A stretch of DNA of 64,000 nt from Verrucomicrobiota bacterium. Its GTDB lineage: Bacteria; Verrucomicrobiota; Verrucomicrobiia; Verrucomicrobiales; Akkermansiaceae. Shown here one piece after another: positions 17,021 to 26,189 of this stretch (positions within the stretch are counted from its first letter, which is position 1; every line of letters begins with the position of its first letter). Both the position numbers and the translations under genes were made by a program. The notes below the pieces were generated by a model that was given only the letters and a program-made list of their open reading frames with translations, did no database searches and had not been told where the DNA came from. Location: positions 206,754 through 270,753 of the forward strand of contig RDYP01000001.1 of NCBI GenBank assembly GCA_004293445.1, read 5' to 3'.

Positions 17021-18559
17021 ATGCCCCAGCGCGCCGAAGACGTCCAAGCCCGCCTTTTCGATGAGACCCAGAACGGCAGGGGGCGGGGGCGAGGCTCCAG
17101 TGCTGCGGCCAAGAAAGCCCAACCATCGGAGTTCGGTCTCAAATCTCCGTCTCTTGTCGCAAAGAATTTCGTGCTCGATACCAATGTGCTCTTGCACGAT
17201 CCGGCATGTCTCGGCCGTTTCACGGACAATCATATCTGCATCCCGGTCGATGTTCTTGCTGAGTTGGATCGCTTCAAATCCGAGCAGACCGAGCGTGGTG
17301 CAAACGCTCGTAAGGTTCACCGGAAGCTTACCGAAACCTTCTCCTCCACACGCGATGTCACGCGAGGAGTTCCGACCGATGGCGGCGGCACCCTGCGGCT
17401 CGTCATTTACGATCCTTCCCTGTGTCCCAAGAACTCGGAGATGCTCTCGCGCTTTCATCGGATTTTCCCGGATACGGAGCGGGTGGATCACCGGATTCTT
17501 GCCTGCACCCTCTTGCTGATGGCGCACAACAAGGCGCCAGTGGTTCTGGTGACCAAGGACCTCAACATGCAACTGAAGGCGCGTTCGGTGGGCATCGAGT
17601 GCCAAGACTACCTCAACGACAAAGTGGATCCGCGCGAAGTGTCGAGCTACGAAGTCCGGCGGATCGAGGTCGAGAGTTCGGAGCTTCAGCGCTTCGCCAG
17701 CTCGGGCGAATTGACGATCGAGCCAGCCCGGCGCGGTGATTTGGTGCTCAATCAGTATGTCCTGCTTGAGGCCGGCGAGAAGCAGACGATGCCGGCGCGG
17801 GTCGCTGCCGACGGTCGATTGGTACGTCTGCAGATCCCCGAGGCTTTGAAGATTCAGGACGGTGCCGCACTGAAGCCTATGAATCTAGGTCAGCGTTGTC
17901 TGATTGATGCTCTTCTCAATCCCGATATTTCGCTGGTTACTTGCTATGGTCAGGCTGGCACGGGCAAGACGCTGGTGGCGGTAGCTGCCGGTCTTCATGA
18001 GATGTTCAATCGCCGCTACAACGGACTTACCGTGAGTCGGCCTGTGGTTGCCATGGGAGACCAGCTTGGATTTTTACCCGGTACCCTGGATGAGAAAATG
18101 CGCCCTTGGCTGCAGCCTATCCACGATGCGCTCGATCTCCTGATGCGCCCGGCAGCCCCGCTGGGTCCGCGCCGCAAACAACCGAAGAAAGAAGGAGGCG
18201 GCGAGAGTGGGGGAGGTGGCAAGAAGCCGTGGGAGGTCCTAATGGAACAGGGCATCATCGAAGTCGAGGCGCTTTGTTACATTCGCGGTCGATCCATCCC
18301 GAACCGCTTCTTTGTACTCGATGAAGCACAGCAGCTCACGCCGCAGGAGGCGAAGACCGTGGTAACCCGGATGTCTCGAGGCTCGAAACTGGTGCTGGTC
18401 GGCGATCCTGCGCAGATCGACAATCCGTACGTCGACAGTCGAAGCAACGGCTTGGTCTATACACGGAATCGGCTCAAAGGACTACCCTTTGTCGCACACG
18501 TCTCTCTCAGCCGCGGCGAACGATCCGAACTTGCCGATGCGGGGGCTCAGCTCATGTGA
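17021..18559 (+). CDS. PIN domain-PhoH family ATPase
   Basis: A two-domain protein of about 512 residues. The PIN ribonuclease domain begins at NFVLDTNVLLHDP, with acidic residues D-T-N, VLAELDRFK and HRILAC and DLNMQLKA further on. The PhoH domain has Walker A in YGQAGTGKTLVAVAA and Walker B in FFVLDEAQQLTPQE, then LVGDPAQIDNPYVD. The order matches B. subtilis YlaK and PhoH2-type proteins, proposed RNA-unwinding nucleases. A Gly/Lys/Glu-rich insert sits at about residues 385-400. ATG 17021 is preferred to TTG 16988. The stop overlaps the next frame. Confidence 0.92.
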   Translation: MPQRAEDVQARLFDETQNGRGRGRGSSAAAKKAQPSEFGLKSPSLVAKNFVLDTNVLLHDPACLGRFTDNHICIPVDVLAELDRFKSEQTERGANARKVHRKLTETFSSTRDVTRGVPTDGGGTLRLVIYDPSLCPKNSEMLSRFHRIFPDTERVDHRILACTLLLMAHNKAPVVLVTKDLNMQLKARSVGIECQDYLNDKVDPREVSSYEVRRIEVESSELQRFASSGELTIEPARRGDLVLNQYVLLEAGEKQTMPARVAADGRLVRLQIPEALKIQDGAALKPMNLGQRCLIDALLNPDISLVTCYGQAGTGKTLVAVAAGLHEMFNRRYNGLTVSRPVVAMGDQLGFLPGTLDEKMRPWLQPIHDALDLLMRPAAPLGPRRKQPKKEGGGESGGGGKKPWEVLMEQGIIEVEALCYIRGRSIPNRFFVLDEAQQLTPQEAKTVVTRMSRGSKLVLVGDPAQIDNPYVDSRSNGLVYTRNRLKGLPFVAHVSLSRGERSELADAGAQLM

Positions 18560-18657
18560 TGTCCCGCCCCGACGAAAATCCTAATGCTTGCAAATCGTTC
18601 GCAAAGCCTCCCGTGCCTTCGTTGACAGCTTCGGTGCTTCGCCTTTTACTGTCGCCG

Positions 18658-19236
18658 ATGCTTCTCGGGTTCCGACTCATCGGGCTTTTTAGCTCACTCG
18701 CGCTGGTCGGTTGCGGATTTTCGCCAAAAGGTTCCGACTGGCGGGAAGATTTGCGGATGCAGACCTCTCAGTTGGGGTATCGAAATTGGATCGTGGTCGC
18801 AGAGGCCTCGTTTCCCGCTCATAGTCGGCCGGGTTTGCGCCAGGTCACTGCCAATGATGAGATTCCAGCGGTGGTGGATGGCGTCTTGCGGGCCTTGGAG
18901 CAGACGGAGCACGTCACACCCCGGATCTACGTGGCCCGCGAGCTGAGATCGCTTGAGAATGATTACGCTCCGGGTATCGATGACTTCCGTGAGAGACTTC
19001 GGGGTGCGACTCATGGCCACGAGGTCACAGAGCTTGAGCAACAGTCCCTTTCCGCACTGATTGAAGATGCAAGCCGGAGTTTTGAGGTGCTTGTGATTCG
19101 AACCCACACGGCGCTACCCTACACCAGTGTCTTTATGGAACTTCATCCGGGCTACTGGAATGCCGACTCTGAAAGTCACTTGCGAGAGCGGCTCGAGCGG
19201 GAGCGTATGGAAAAGCTGGCCCGACCCATCCCTTAA
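18658..19236 (+). CDS. Lipoprotein with RbsD/FucU-like domain
   Basis: A protein of about 192 residues from the chosen ATG: a hydrophobic leader and lipobox (SSLALVGC), then a domain resembling FucU/RbsD sugar mutarotases. The best match is IVVAEASFPAHSRPG against FucU IIFSDAHFPAHS; the later DYAPGIDDFRERL and FEVLVIRTHTALPYTSV also align with FucU. The His-Gly-Asp catalytic start of the family (GHGDE) is replaced by GYRNW, so the usual mutarotase His and Asp are absent. It is probably a surface or periplasmic binding or structural protein, not an enzyme. The frame extends upstream to a GTG/ATG at 18556/18559 overlapping the PIN-PhoH stop, so translation may be coupled and the start is uncertain. 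Confidence 0.65.
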   Translation: MLLGFRLIGLFSSLALVGCGFSPKGSDWREDLRMQTSQLGYRNWIVVAEASFPAHSRPGLRQVTANDEIPAVVDGVLRALEQTEHVTPRIYVARELRSLENDYAPGIDDFRERLRGATHGHEVTELEQQSLSALIEDASRSFEVLVIRTHTALPYTSVFMELHPGYWNADSESHLRERLERERMEKLARPIP

Positions 19237-19254
19237 GGGCAATCTGCCGCGGCG

Positions 19255-19539
19255 ATGAAGAAGACGGAGGAAATTCGGGTGGAGCGCGAGTTCGCATGGA
19301 TCGGTGACGCCGTGTTGGCGCTCTTCGCAAGGTCTTGGGTGTTGCGTGAGAGGGGATCGATGGATGGAGAATGGTTCACTCGGATGACATCGAATGACTT
19401 TCTGAGTGCTTTCGGCCCCCCCACCGCGGTCGAGGCGCGAATTGGCCGGATTTATCGAGAAGAGGGGCTTGAGGCTGCATTTTCATGGATCGATAGCGAG
19501 TTCATGCCGCTTTTTCGGCGGCAAATGGCCAAACGTTGA
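19255..19539 (+). CDS. Miniature RNase III (Mini-III-like) domain protein
   Basis: Only 94 residues. FAWIGDAVLALFARSWVL matches the RNase III signature helix, and AVEARIGRIYREEGLEAAF matches the second conserved helix (EALIGALYLD-type). Like Mini-III, it has Ala where RNase III has its second Glu (before the GD), keeps the Asp of IGDA, and keeps the Glu of VEA while the nearby Asp is Thr. The segment that normally links the two helices is reduced to about 25 residues, and there is no double-stranded RNA-binding domain. A role in rRNA or RNA processing is an inference. It follows the lipoprotein gene by 18 bases. Confidence 0.65.
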   Translation: MKKTEEIRVEREFAWIGDAVLALFARSWVLRERGSMDGEWFTRMTSNDFLSAFGPPTAVEARIGRIYREEGLEAAFSWIDSEFMPLFRRQMAKR

Positions 19540-19613
19540 TTCGGGTCGGCCCTCGGTGGCGCTGACTTTCATCTGGCTCGTCGATTCATTCGGTCGTTTA
19601 TTGTGACGCGGAC

Positions 19614-22600
19614 ATGGAGATTACGGAAGACTGGGTGAGGGGATTGACGGGTTGGAAGCCCTTCAAGCAGGGCAAGGAGATCGTCGCCCAGGGGATTCCG
19701 GCCGGCTTCAAGCGCTCGGGCGATGTGTTTCAGGCACTCTTTCGCGAAGGTCGGATGAACTTGCGGACGGTCGTTAAGATTGCAGGACCGTCTGATCTCC
19801 GAGTTCAGTGCGCCTGCGCTGAACATCGGTCAAATGGTGGTATTTGCGCTCATGCCGTCGCTGTCTTGCTGTCGAGTGTCTCCGTTTCCACGTTGAAACC
19901 GCCCCATGTCCCCGATGCGGCGTCTGAAGTGCAGCCCCGCAAGTCCTTGAAGCAGGCTCCGCCCCGCGCTTGGAGTCTCCGGCTTTCACCGCGTTTTGCG
20001 AGCGAATGGAGAGCGGGTAGCCTCGCGGTGCGTTTGATTTCATCGCCTACCGAGCCTTCGCCTGCTGATCAGAGGCTTTGTGAGTGGCTCGAAAATCGCA
20101 AGATCGGGCGGGCGGGGGAGAATCCACTGCTTCGTATCGATGCTCCCGATTTGCCTGAATTTCTGGATGCCATCGCGGATCATCCTCGCATCGGGATTGA
20201 TGGCCGGTCCGCTATGTTTCGAATTCAGGAGGAGTCACTCCCACCTCTGAAGCTCATCCATAGCGAGTTCGACGGCACTAGTCTGTTGCTCGAAATCGAA
20301 TCACTCGCAGATCGGGGCGTCGTGGTGGGCTGGGGGAATGCGGCCGCTCTCGTCACCGATGACTTTGCTGCACGGTTTCCAGTCATGGGAAGTGATCGCC
20401 TTCTTAGATTGATTGAATCGATAGTTTCAAGCAGTCGATTGAAGCTATCGATCTCCGATTTTTTGGGAGATCTTGAGGGGTGGCTTGATCTCTTTGAGTC
20501 GCCTCGTCCAGGCTGGCTGGGAGATCTTCATTTGACCGCGGGAGAACCTCGTTTCGAGCTTGAACTCGACGGTTCGCTCGACCGTTTGGAAGGCCTATTG
20601 AAGGTTGTCTATCCTGGAATCCCGCCCCAGGACTTGCATGGGTCGATGAGCTCGTTTGCCGGACTTCCGCGCTTGGATGATCAAGGGCGGCTTTTAACCA
20701 GAAATTTTGGGGCGGAAGGAGTCGCGCGACGTGAGTTGGCGGCCATGGGTTTCTCCTCAAATTCTGGATCTGCTCGCTACCAACTTCAGGGGCGAGCCGA
20801 GGTTTTAGACTGCATTGCCGACGGCTTGCATCGGATTAGCAAGCACTGGACTGTTCGCAAGAGTGCGCGACTCGAGGAGGCCATACGGCGCGTCCATATT
20901 GTTCGCCCGGAGCTCAAGGAAAGCGCTGGAAGCCTCGGCTCGTTAAGTTTCGATCTTTCATTTCAAACAACCAATGGGAAAAGCATTCCAGCCGCCGAGT
21001 TGCGCAAGTTGCTTCGCGGTGGGAGACGGGCTCTGAAGCTTCGTGATGGATCCGAATTGGTTGTCAGTCGGACTTGTGAGGAGCTGGTGAATCCATTGCT
21101 TGAGGAGATGGGAATCGCTCGGCTAGATGGGCCCCTCGCGCTGCAAGGTGCTCATTCAATCCTTTTTCAGAATCTTCGTGATATTCTTCATGGAGAATTG
21201 ATTTCCAGTAGTTTAAATCATCCTTTATCGGCAAAAAGTTGCTCTGATTTGCGCCTTGGATCTAACGTTTGTTTGAGGCCTTATCAAATGGGTGGGGTTG
21301 AGTGGATTGTGGATCGCCTAAGTCGGCTGGGCGGCGCCTTGCTGGCGGACGAAATGGGACTCGGTAAGACACTTCAAACGATCGCTTCGATTTGTCACAT
21401 AAAGCAAGCTGAGTCCACCAGCTTTGGGCAGGCTTTGGTGGTCGCTCCGACCTCGTTGCTTGGAAATTGGATGCTGGAGCTAAAGCGCTTCGCGCCCGAA
21501 TTGCGTTGCCTGTTGTTTCATGGGGTCGATCGGGGGCGGTATCGCGAGAGGCTGAGTGAGTTCGATTTGATTGTCACAAGTTATGGCACCCTCGCTCGAG
21601 ACCTGGCGTTTCATCTCGGGAACGATTACCGGATGGTGGTTATCGATGAAGCCAGTTTGATTCGGAATCCGAATTCCGAGATTTCTCGAGCGGTCTGCAA
21701 GCTAAGGAGCAGGGGGCGCTTGGCGCTCACTGGAACACCAATGGAGAATCGCCCTCGGGATCTGTGGTCGATCTTTAGATTTGTTTCGCCGACTTACCTT
21801 GGTGCGCTATCGGATTTTAATGAGCGGTATGAGGCGCCGCTCGCTGATGCTTCCGGAGCGGGCCTGAGAGGAGGTGTCTCCCCCTTGCTCGAGAGACTGC
21901 GATTGAGGGTTTCTCCGTTCGTGCTACGTCGAACTAAAGATCAGGTAGCTAAGGATTTGCCGGACAAGGTTGAGATCGATGAGTGGCTCGATCTGCCCGC
22001 GGAGCAGGCTGAGCTTTACGCGGGGGTGGCGCGGTCCGGATTGCAAGAGATCGAGCGAATCCGTGAAAAGCAGGGTGAAGGAGCGGGGCGAATTCACCTG
22101 CTCACATTGCTTCTTCGCTTGCGACAGATTTGCGTCGATCCGGGCTTGTTGGCAGTCGATGACTCCAATCCGGAATCCGTTAAAATCAATCGTTTGATTG
22201 ATTTGCTCTCTGAACGATTTGAAATGGGGCGTAAAACACTCGTATTCAGTCAATTTTCTCAGAATTTACGCCGAATTGAGAAAAGGATTGGAGTTCGATA
22301 TGGTCGGGTATTTTGCATCGATGGTAGCACGAGGGGTCGTCAGGGTTTGGTGGATGCATTCCAGGTTGAGTCGGGGCCTGCCGTTTTTCTGATCAGCTTG
22401 AAGGCCGGGGGCTACGGCTTGAATTTGACTGCGGCGGATGCTGTTGTTCATCTGGATCCTTGGTGGAATCCGGCGGTAGAAGCGCAGGCGACGGATCGCG
22501 CGCACCGGATCGGACAGGATCGTCCGGTGACCGTTTATCGGTTGTTGACTCGAGGGACGGTCGAGGAGCGCGTTCGGCGAATGCAGGATCGCAAGCGAGC

Positions 22601-22682
22601 TTTGATCGATGCAGCGACGGGAGCACGTGATGATCTGCCTCGCAATTGGACGACTCAGGATCTCGAGGATTTGCTTCGATAG
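19614..22682 (+). CDS. SWIM zinc-finger SNF2-family helicase
   Basis: A 1022-residue protein. The N-terminus has a SWIM zinc motif at about residues 65-81 (CACAEHRSNGGICAH, the C-x-C-x(n)-C-x-H pattern). The SNF2 ATPase starts near residue 555 with LRPYQMGGVEWI; Walker A is DEMGLGKT, motif II is DEAS instead of the usual DEAH/DEGH, and motif III is LTGTPMENR. The helicase C domain ends with QATDRAHRIGQDRPV. Such Rad54/RapA-like bacterial proteins remodel DNA- or RNA polymerase-bound complexes; the exact role is unknown. The region around 20.2-21.3 kb is less GC-biased than its flanks but the frame is intact. Confidence 0.92.
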   Translation: MEITEDWVRGLTGWKPFKQGKEIVAQGIPAGFKRSGDVFQALFREGRMNLRTVVKIAGPSDLRVQCACAEHRSNGGICAHAVAVLLSSVSVSTLKPPHVPDAASEVQPRKSLKQAPPRAWSLRLSPRFASEWRAGSLAVRLISSPTEPSPADQRLCEWLENRKIGRAGENPLLRIDAPDLPEFLDAIADHPRIGIDGRSAMFRIQEESLPPLKLIHSEFDGTSLLLEIESLADRGVVVGWGNAAALVTDDFAARFPVMGSDRLLRLIESIVSSSRLKLSISDFLGDLEGWLDLFESPRPGWLGDLHLTAGEPRFELELDGSLDRLEGLLKVVYPGIPPQDLHGSMSSFAGLPRLDDQGRLLTRNFGAEGVARRELAAMGFSSNSGSARYQLQGRAEVLDCIADGLHRISKHWTVRKSARLEEAIRRVHIVRPELKESAGSLGSLSFDLSFQTTNGKSIPAAELRKLLRGGRRALKLRDGSELVVSRTCEELVNPLLEEMGIARLDGPLALQGAHSILFQNLRDILHGELISSSLNHPLSAKSCSDLRLGSNVCLRPYQMGGVEWIVDRLSRLGGALLADEMGLGKTLQTIASICHIKQAESTSFGQALVVAPTSLLGNWMLELKRFAPELRCLLFHGVDRGRYRERLSEFDLIVTSYGTLARDLAFHLGNDYRMVVIDEASLIRNPNSEISRAVCKLRSRGRLALTGTPMENRPRDLWSIFRFVSPTYLGALSDFNERYEAPLADASGAGLRGGVSPLLERLRLRVSPFVLRRTKDQVAKDLPDKVEIDEWLDLPAEQAELYAGVARSGLQEIERIREKQGEGAGRIHLLTLLLRLRQICVDPGLLAVDDSNPESVKINRLIDLLSERFEMGRKTLVFSQFSQNLRRIEKRIGVRYGRVFCIDGSTRGRQGLVDAFQVESGPAVFLISLKAGGYGLNLTAADAVVHLDPWWNPAVEAQATDRAHRIGQDRPVTVYRLLTRGTVEERVRRMQDRKRALIDAATGARDDLPRNWTTQDLEDLLR

Positions 22683-22872
22683 TGGTCTGATCGGGGTCGC
22701 CTTGGCCCTTGGCTGCCTAAATTAGCAACTTGTGACAATTTATGTAATACGTGGTTGATAATTCCACGGTCCCTTCACCTTCGCTTCGCAGGCAGGAAAA
22801 AAGCACTCTGAATCCACAGAGGATACCGGCCGTTTGAATTGGAATCGTCCTGAGACTCGTCCCTTCAGGTGC
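22683..22872. other. AT-rich convergent intergenic region
   Basis: No gene is seen. The stretch lies between convergent genes and is clearly more AT-rich than its flanks at 22715-22775. A 5-bp inverted repeat CGTGG/CCACG is present but lacks a T-run. TTATGTAATAC (22740-22750) resembles one half of a dif site, but no second half is found at the right distance. It is near the change in strand composition described in the findings. Confidence 0.5.
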
Positions 22873-23556
22873 TCAGCGAATCTCGGAGAGCTTGCCATCG
22901 CGAATCACGCATTTCCGATCTCCGCGCGCGGCAAGTTGCTCATCATGGGTAACGACGACCAGAGTCGTTCCGCTCTCTTCGGCGAGACCCAAGAGCAGTC
23001 TCATCACTTCTTCGCTATTGCGGGAATCGAGGTTTCCCGTCGGCTCGTCGGCAAAAAGGACCGGAGGATGATTCACGAGGGCCCGCGCAATGGCCACCCG
23101 CTGCTGCTCGCCGCCGGAAAGTTCGGCTGGCAAATGTTCGGCACGATCGGCGAGACCGACTCGTTCGAGTGCAGCCAAGGCGGCAGCGTGAGCGTCTTGA
23201 CCCCCGATCGCGCCTGGCACGAGGATATTTTCGATGGCCGTGAGTTCGGGAAGCAGGAGGTAATTTTGGAAAATATAGCCGATTTTGGCGTTGCGAAATG
23301 CGGCCTGCCGTTTCGGTGTCAGAGCGTAAAGGTCGGCACCGTCAATATGAACGGTCCCCTGCTCCGGACGTTCCAAGCCGGCGAGCGTGTAGAGCAGCGT
23401 CGTCTTGCCAGCGCCGCTTGGGCCACAAAGGAACACCCGCTCGCCCCGAGAAATCGAGAGCTCGATGCCATGCAGCACCTCGATGCTCTTTTTTCCGATG
23501 CGGTAGCTGCGATGAAGATTGGAGGCTTGGATCACGACGTCGCTCACGATGGGCAT
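22873..23556 (-). CDS. LolD-like ABC transporter ATP-binding protein
   Basis: An ATPase of about 227 residues of the LolD/MacB/FtsE group. Walker A is GPSGAGKTT, the Q-loop is [16 protein letters not shown], the signature is [15 protein letters not shown], Walker B is [12 protein letters not shown] and the switch His is in VVTHDEQ. These systems usually couple to a MacB- or LolCE-type permease, but none is encoded next to it. ATG 23556 is preferred to TTG 23583, which would overlap the ligase-like gene by four bases. It is the last gene of a four-gene minus-strand group. Confidence 0.9.
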   Translation of the reverse strand: MPIVSDVVIQASNLHRSYRIGKKSIEVLHGIELSISRGERVFLCGPSGAGKTTLLYTLAGLERPEQGTVHIDGADLYALTPKRQAAFRNAKIGYIFQNYLLLPELTAIENILVPGAIGGQDAHAAALAALERVGLADRAEHLPAELSGGEQQRVAIARALVNHPPVLFADEPTGNLDSRNSEEVMRLLLGLAEESGTTLVVVTHDEQLAARGDRKCVIRDGKLSEIR

Positions 23557-23579
23557 GCACCTCGATCCGGCGGTAAGAG

Positions 23580-24617
23580 TCAAGACAGGGGCGACTTCAC
23601 CGCGAAAGTCCGGCGGGAGAAATCGAGTTTCTGATTATGATCGTCGTGCGGGTGGCTCCGCCATCTCTCCATGGCTGGCTCGAGTCGTCTGAGAAGTCCA
23701 ACGCCATTGGCCAACTGAATGGCGAGGCCGGGACGCGCGTTGACTTCGATCATCAGTGGTCCGAGCTCCTCGTCGATCATCACATCCACACCGAGGTAGC
23801 CGAGCCCGGTCATTTCGTGACAAGTGACTGCGATGTCCAAGATGGCGTCCCAGTGTGGGAGTTGGATGCCGACGACAGGGACTTTCAGGTCGGGATGGAG
23901 CTGGATGGGGTGACCGTGATGGATCGCGCGGATCGTCCGGCCCGTAGCGAGGTCGATACCGATTCCGATCGCGCCTTGGTGCAGGTTGGCGCGGCCATCG
24001 GATTCTCGTGTCGCGGCGCGTAGCATGGCCATGACCGGGTAACCGTGAAGCATGACTACCCGGATGTCTGGGGCGCCTTGGAAGCTGATCTCGGTAAGGA
24101 TTTTCGCCGGATGGACGCGGTATTCGATCAATGCGACGTCGCGTCTTCCGCCAAGACTGAAAAGACCTGCGAGGATATTCGAGCAATGGTGGCGAATCTC
24201 ATCGAGGCTCAGCCGTGCGCCGCTCGGTTTGAGGAACCACTCCCCTTCCCGCGCGACAATCACCAGAATCCCCTTTCCCCCGGAACCGCGGGCGGGCTTG
24301 ATTACGAAGGAATCGCGATCACCCAGAAGCCGATCGATCATCGCGGTATCGTGGGGACTGCGGATCACACAATAAGTCTCGGGGACGGCCAGCTTTCGCT
24401 CCGCCGCGAGTTCTTTGGTGCGGAGCTTGTTGTCGACGAGATCGTAAAGGCGTCTCGGGTTGTTCGGCAGCAGATAGCGCGCATTGCGCATGTTAATCCC
24501 AACGACTCCCATCGCTCTGAGCTCCGCAGGAGTGCGAAGCCAACGATGCCACCACCGGCGGCGTGGCTGTGGTGGAGATGCCGGCACTCCTTCAGGACTG
24601 GCGTCTGTTGTCTTCAA
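23580..24617 (-). CDS. ATP-grasp alpha-L-glutamate ligase-like protein
   Basis: A RimK-related ATP-grasp protein of up to 345 residues. Conserved parts are LPNNPRRLYDLVDNKLRTKELA, the ATP-binding FVIKPARGSGGKGI, the later metal-binding LGYLGVDVMIDEELGPLMIEVNARPGLAIQ, and GAIGIGIDL. The family (TIGR02291, alpha-L-glutamate ligase-related) is normally found with the two genes upstream here, an inactive transglutaminase-7TM protein and a retropepsin, as described in comparative studies of ATP-grasp amidoligases. The product is presumably an amide or peptide modification of unknown identity. The start is uncertain: TTG 24617 or GTG 24587. Confidence 0.85.
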   Translation of the reverse strand: MKTTDASPEGVPASPPQPRRRWWHRWLRTPAELRAMGVVGINMRNARYLLPNNPRRLYDLVDNKLRTKELAAERKLAVPETYCVIRSPHDTAMIDRLLGDRDSFVIKPARGSGGKGILVIVAREGEWFLKPSGARLSLDEIRHHCSNILAGLFSLGGRRDVALIEYRVHPAKILTEISFQGAPDIRVVMLHGYPVMAMLRAATRESDGRANLHQGAIGIGIDLATGRTIRAIHHGHPIQLHPDLKVPVVGIQLPHWDAILDIAVTCHEMTGLGYLGVDVMIDEELGPLMIEVNARPGLAIQLANGVGLLRRLEPAMERWRSHPHDDHNQKLDFSRRTFAVKSPLS

Positions 24618-24628
24618 GTTTTCAGTCT

Positions 24629-26170
24629 TCAGGCTTCTTTGAAGTCACGGAAGCGGAACAATTCCGAGAGTCGGTAACCGGTATAGCGGCCGATCAAAAT
24701 GATCAAGGCGAGGAGAACCAGCAGCAGTTCCGGGAAGTAGAAGGCGCAATACTTCACCTGGGGAAGATTCATGAAGGCGAAGGCGATCACTGCGACGATG
24801 AGCGATCCTCCGACTTGCATCAGTGCGGAGCGTTTCCCCTCCTCTTCCCAAATGAGCGACATCCGCTCGATCGTCCAGGCAAGGATGATCATCGGGAAAA
24901 GCGTAATCTGCAGGCCATCTCTCATGCCCAATTTGTAACTGAGCACGCTTAGAATCATCATCAGCAAAGTCACAATCACCACGCAGGCGGCGACCCGTGG
25001 GACCACCAGCATGTTCAGGCGGGCAAGAAGGAATCGGAACCAGAGGCCGGCCCCGACGATGATCGCGAACATGATCAGCCCGCTTTCGAGTTCCATTTCC
25101 AGCAAAGCGAGTGCGAGCAGCACCGGCATGAAGGTGCCGAGAGTGGCAATGCCGATTAGGTTGCGAAGTACCACCACGACGAAGGCGCCGAGAGGAATCA
25201 GCACGACGTAGCGGAAGACGGCTTGCTCGGATGCAGGGAGTCCGAAAATCGTCGAGATCAGCAACGGCGAATCATGCAAATCCGCAAGATCCTCCAACGG
25301 AATGAAGCCTCGAATCACCGTGAAGGATACCTGCGAAGCTTCGCCGCCAGTAACTTCAAAAAGTGAGCCCCCACCTCGGTTCCAGACAAACATTTTTGAC
25401 GGATCGAGAGTCGAAGCCGGCTCGTCAGGATCCCTTACCTTCCAAGATGCCCCGTCGTAGTACTCGACCAAGCGAGTAGGCTGCTGCCCACCGCGCGCTT
25501 CTTCGAGTCGGACACCATGAGCGACTCGCGCCGGGACGCCCGCCATGTTCAAGAGATCGATCCCCAGAAAGGTCAGAGCGCCCCGGCCCGATTCGCCTTC
25601 GTAGAGCGCACGAAGCAGGCCGACTTCTTGGGATGCATCGAGGGCGGCGACCTCGCTGAAGATGCTGACGAAGAGCGAGTCGGGGTCCGCGGATACCGCC
25701 TTTGCCCGCTGGATCAAGCGGTTGGCGGCATCATTCATCGAACCGGAAAATCCCGGATTCTCAGGAGTAGGGATACTCCCGTCCATGTTTGGCGTCGGCT
25801 CGCCGCCACTCTTGCGTCTTTCGGGGAAGCTGACGCGGTAGTAGATCGCCTGATTGTCCGCCTGCTTTTCGGAAGCCCAAATCGCGGTGTATTCCCCCCG
25901 ATCCTTCTCGACATAGTGCTTGTAGCCGACCGATCCAGCTTCCTGTCCCAGTTCCTCCTCGACTGCGGCGGCGGGTAGCGACAGCCGCGCGCTTACCTTG
26001 CCCCCGTCGGGCGGAGCGATGAAGGTAATCTTTGCGTCGACCAACCACTGCTCCGGGAGTTCGCCAGCGCGGAGCGGCAAGCCGAACTTTACGTGCTTGT
26101 AGGTGGCGATACCGCCGCCGACCGCCGTTAGGATCAGGACGACGAGTGCGAGTTTGATGCGGGATGCCAT
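24629..26170 (-). CDS. Inactive transglutaminase-like protein fused to 7TM domain
   Basis: A 513-residue membrane protein. An N-terminal helix (residues about 5-22) is followed by an outer region, then a transglutaminase-like fold at about 155-250 (ALTFLGIDLLNMAGVPARVAHG and YYDGASWKVRDPDEP). The positions normally holding Cys and His are not conserved (GRGAL, TRLVEYY), so it should be catalytically dead. Residues about 315-500 contain seven hydrophobic helices, starting FRYVVLIPLGAFVVVVL and ending in ELLLVLLALIILIG. It lies between the retropepsin and ligase-like genes, as in many bacteria. A role in presenting peptide substrates across the membrane is a hypothesis. Confidence 0.85.
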   Translation of the reverse strand: MASRIKLALVVLILTAVGGGIATYKHVKFGLPLRAGELPEQWLVDAKITFIAPPDGGKVSARLSLPAAAVEEELGQEAGSVGYKHYVEKDRGEYTAIWASEKQADNQAIYYRVSFPERRKSGGEPTPNMDGSIPTPENPGFSGSMNDAANRLIQRAKAVSADPDSLFVSIFSEVAALDASQEVGLLRALYEGESGRGALTFLGIDLLNMAGVPARVAHGVRLEEARGGQQPTRLVEYYDGASWKVRDPDEPASTLDPSKMFVWNRGGGSLFEVTGGEASQVSFTVIRGFIPLEDLADLHDSPLLISTIFGLPASEQAVFRYVVLIPLGAFVVVVLRNLIGIATLGTFMPVLLALALLEMELESGLIMFAIIVGAGLWFRFLLARLNMLVVPRVAACVVIVTLLMMILSVLSYKLGMRDGLQITLFPMIILAWTIERMSLIWEEEGKRSALMQVGGSLIVAVIAFAFMNLPQVKYCAFYFPELLLVLLALIILIGRYTGYRLSELFRFRDFKEA

Positions 26171-26189
26171 GGGAAGCCTGGGGCTTGAA

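Noticed and set aside
22740..22750. dif-like sequence TTATGTAATAC
   Set aside because: Only one XerD-type half is recognisable; no partner half at 6-bp spacing, so it is not called as dif.
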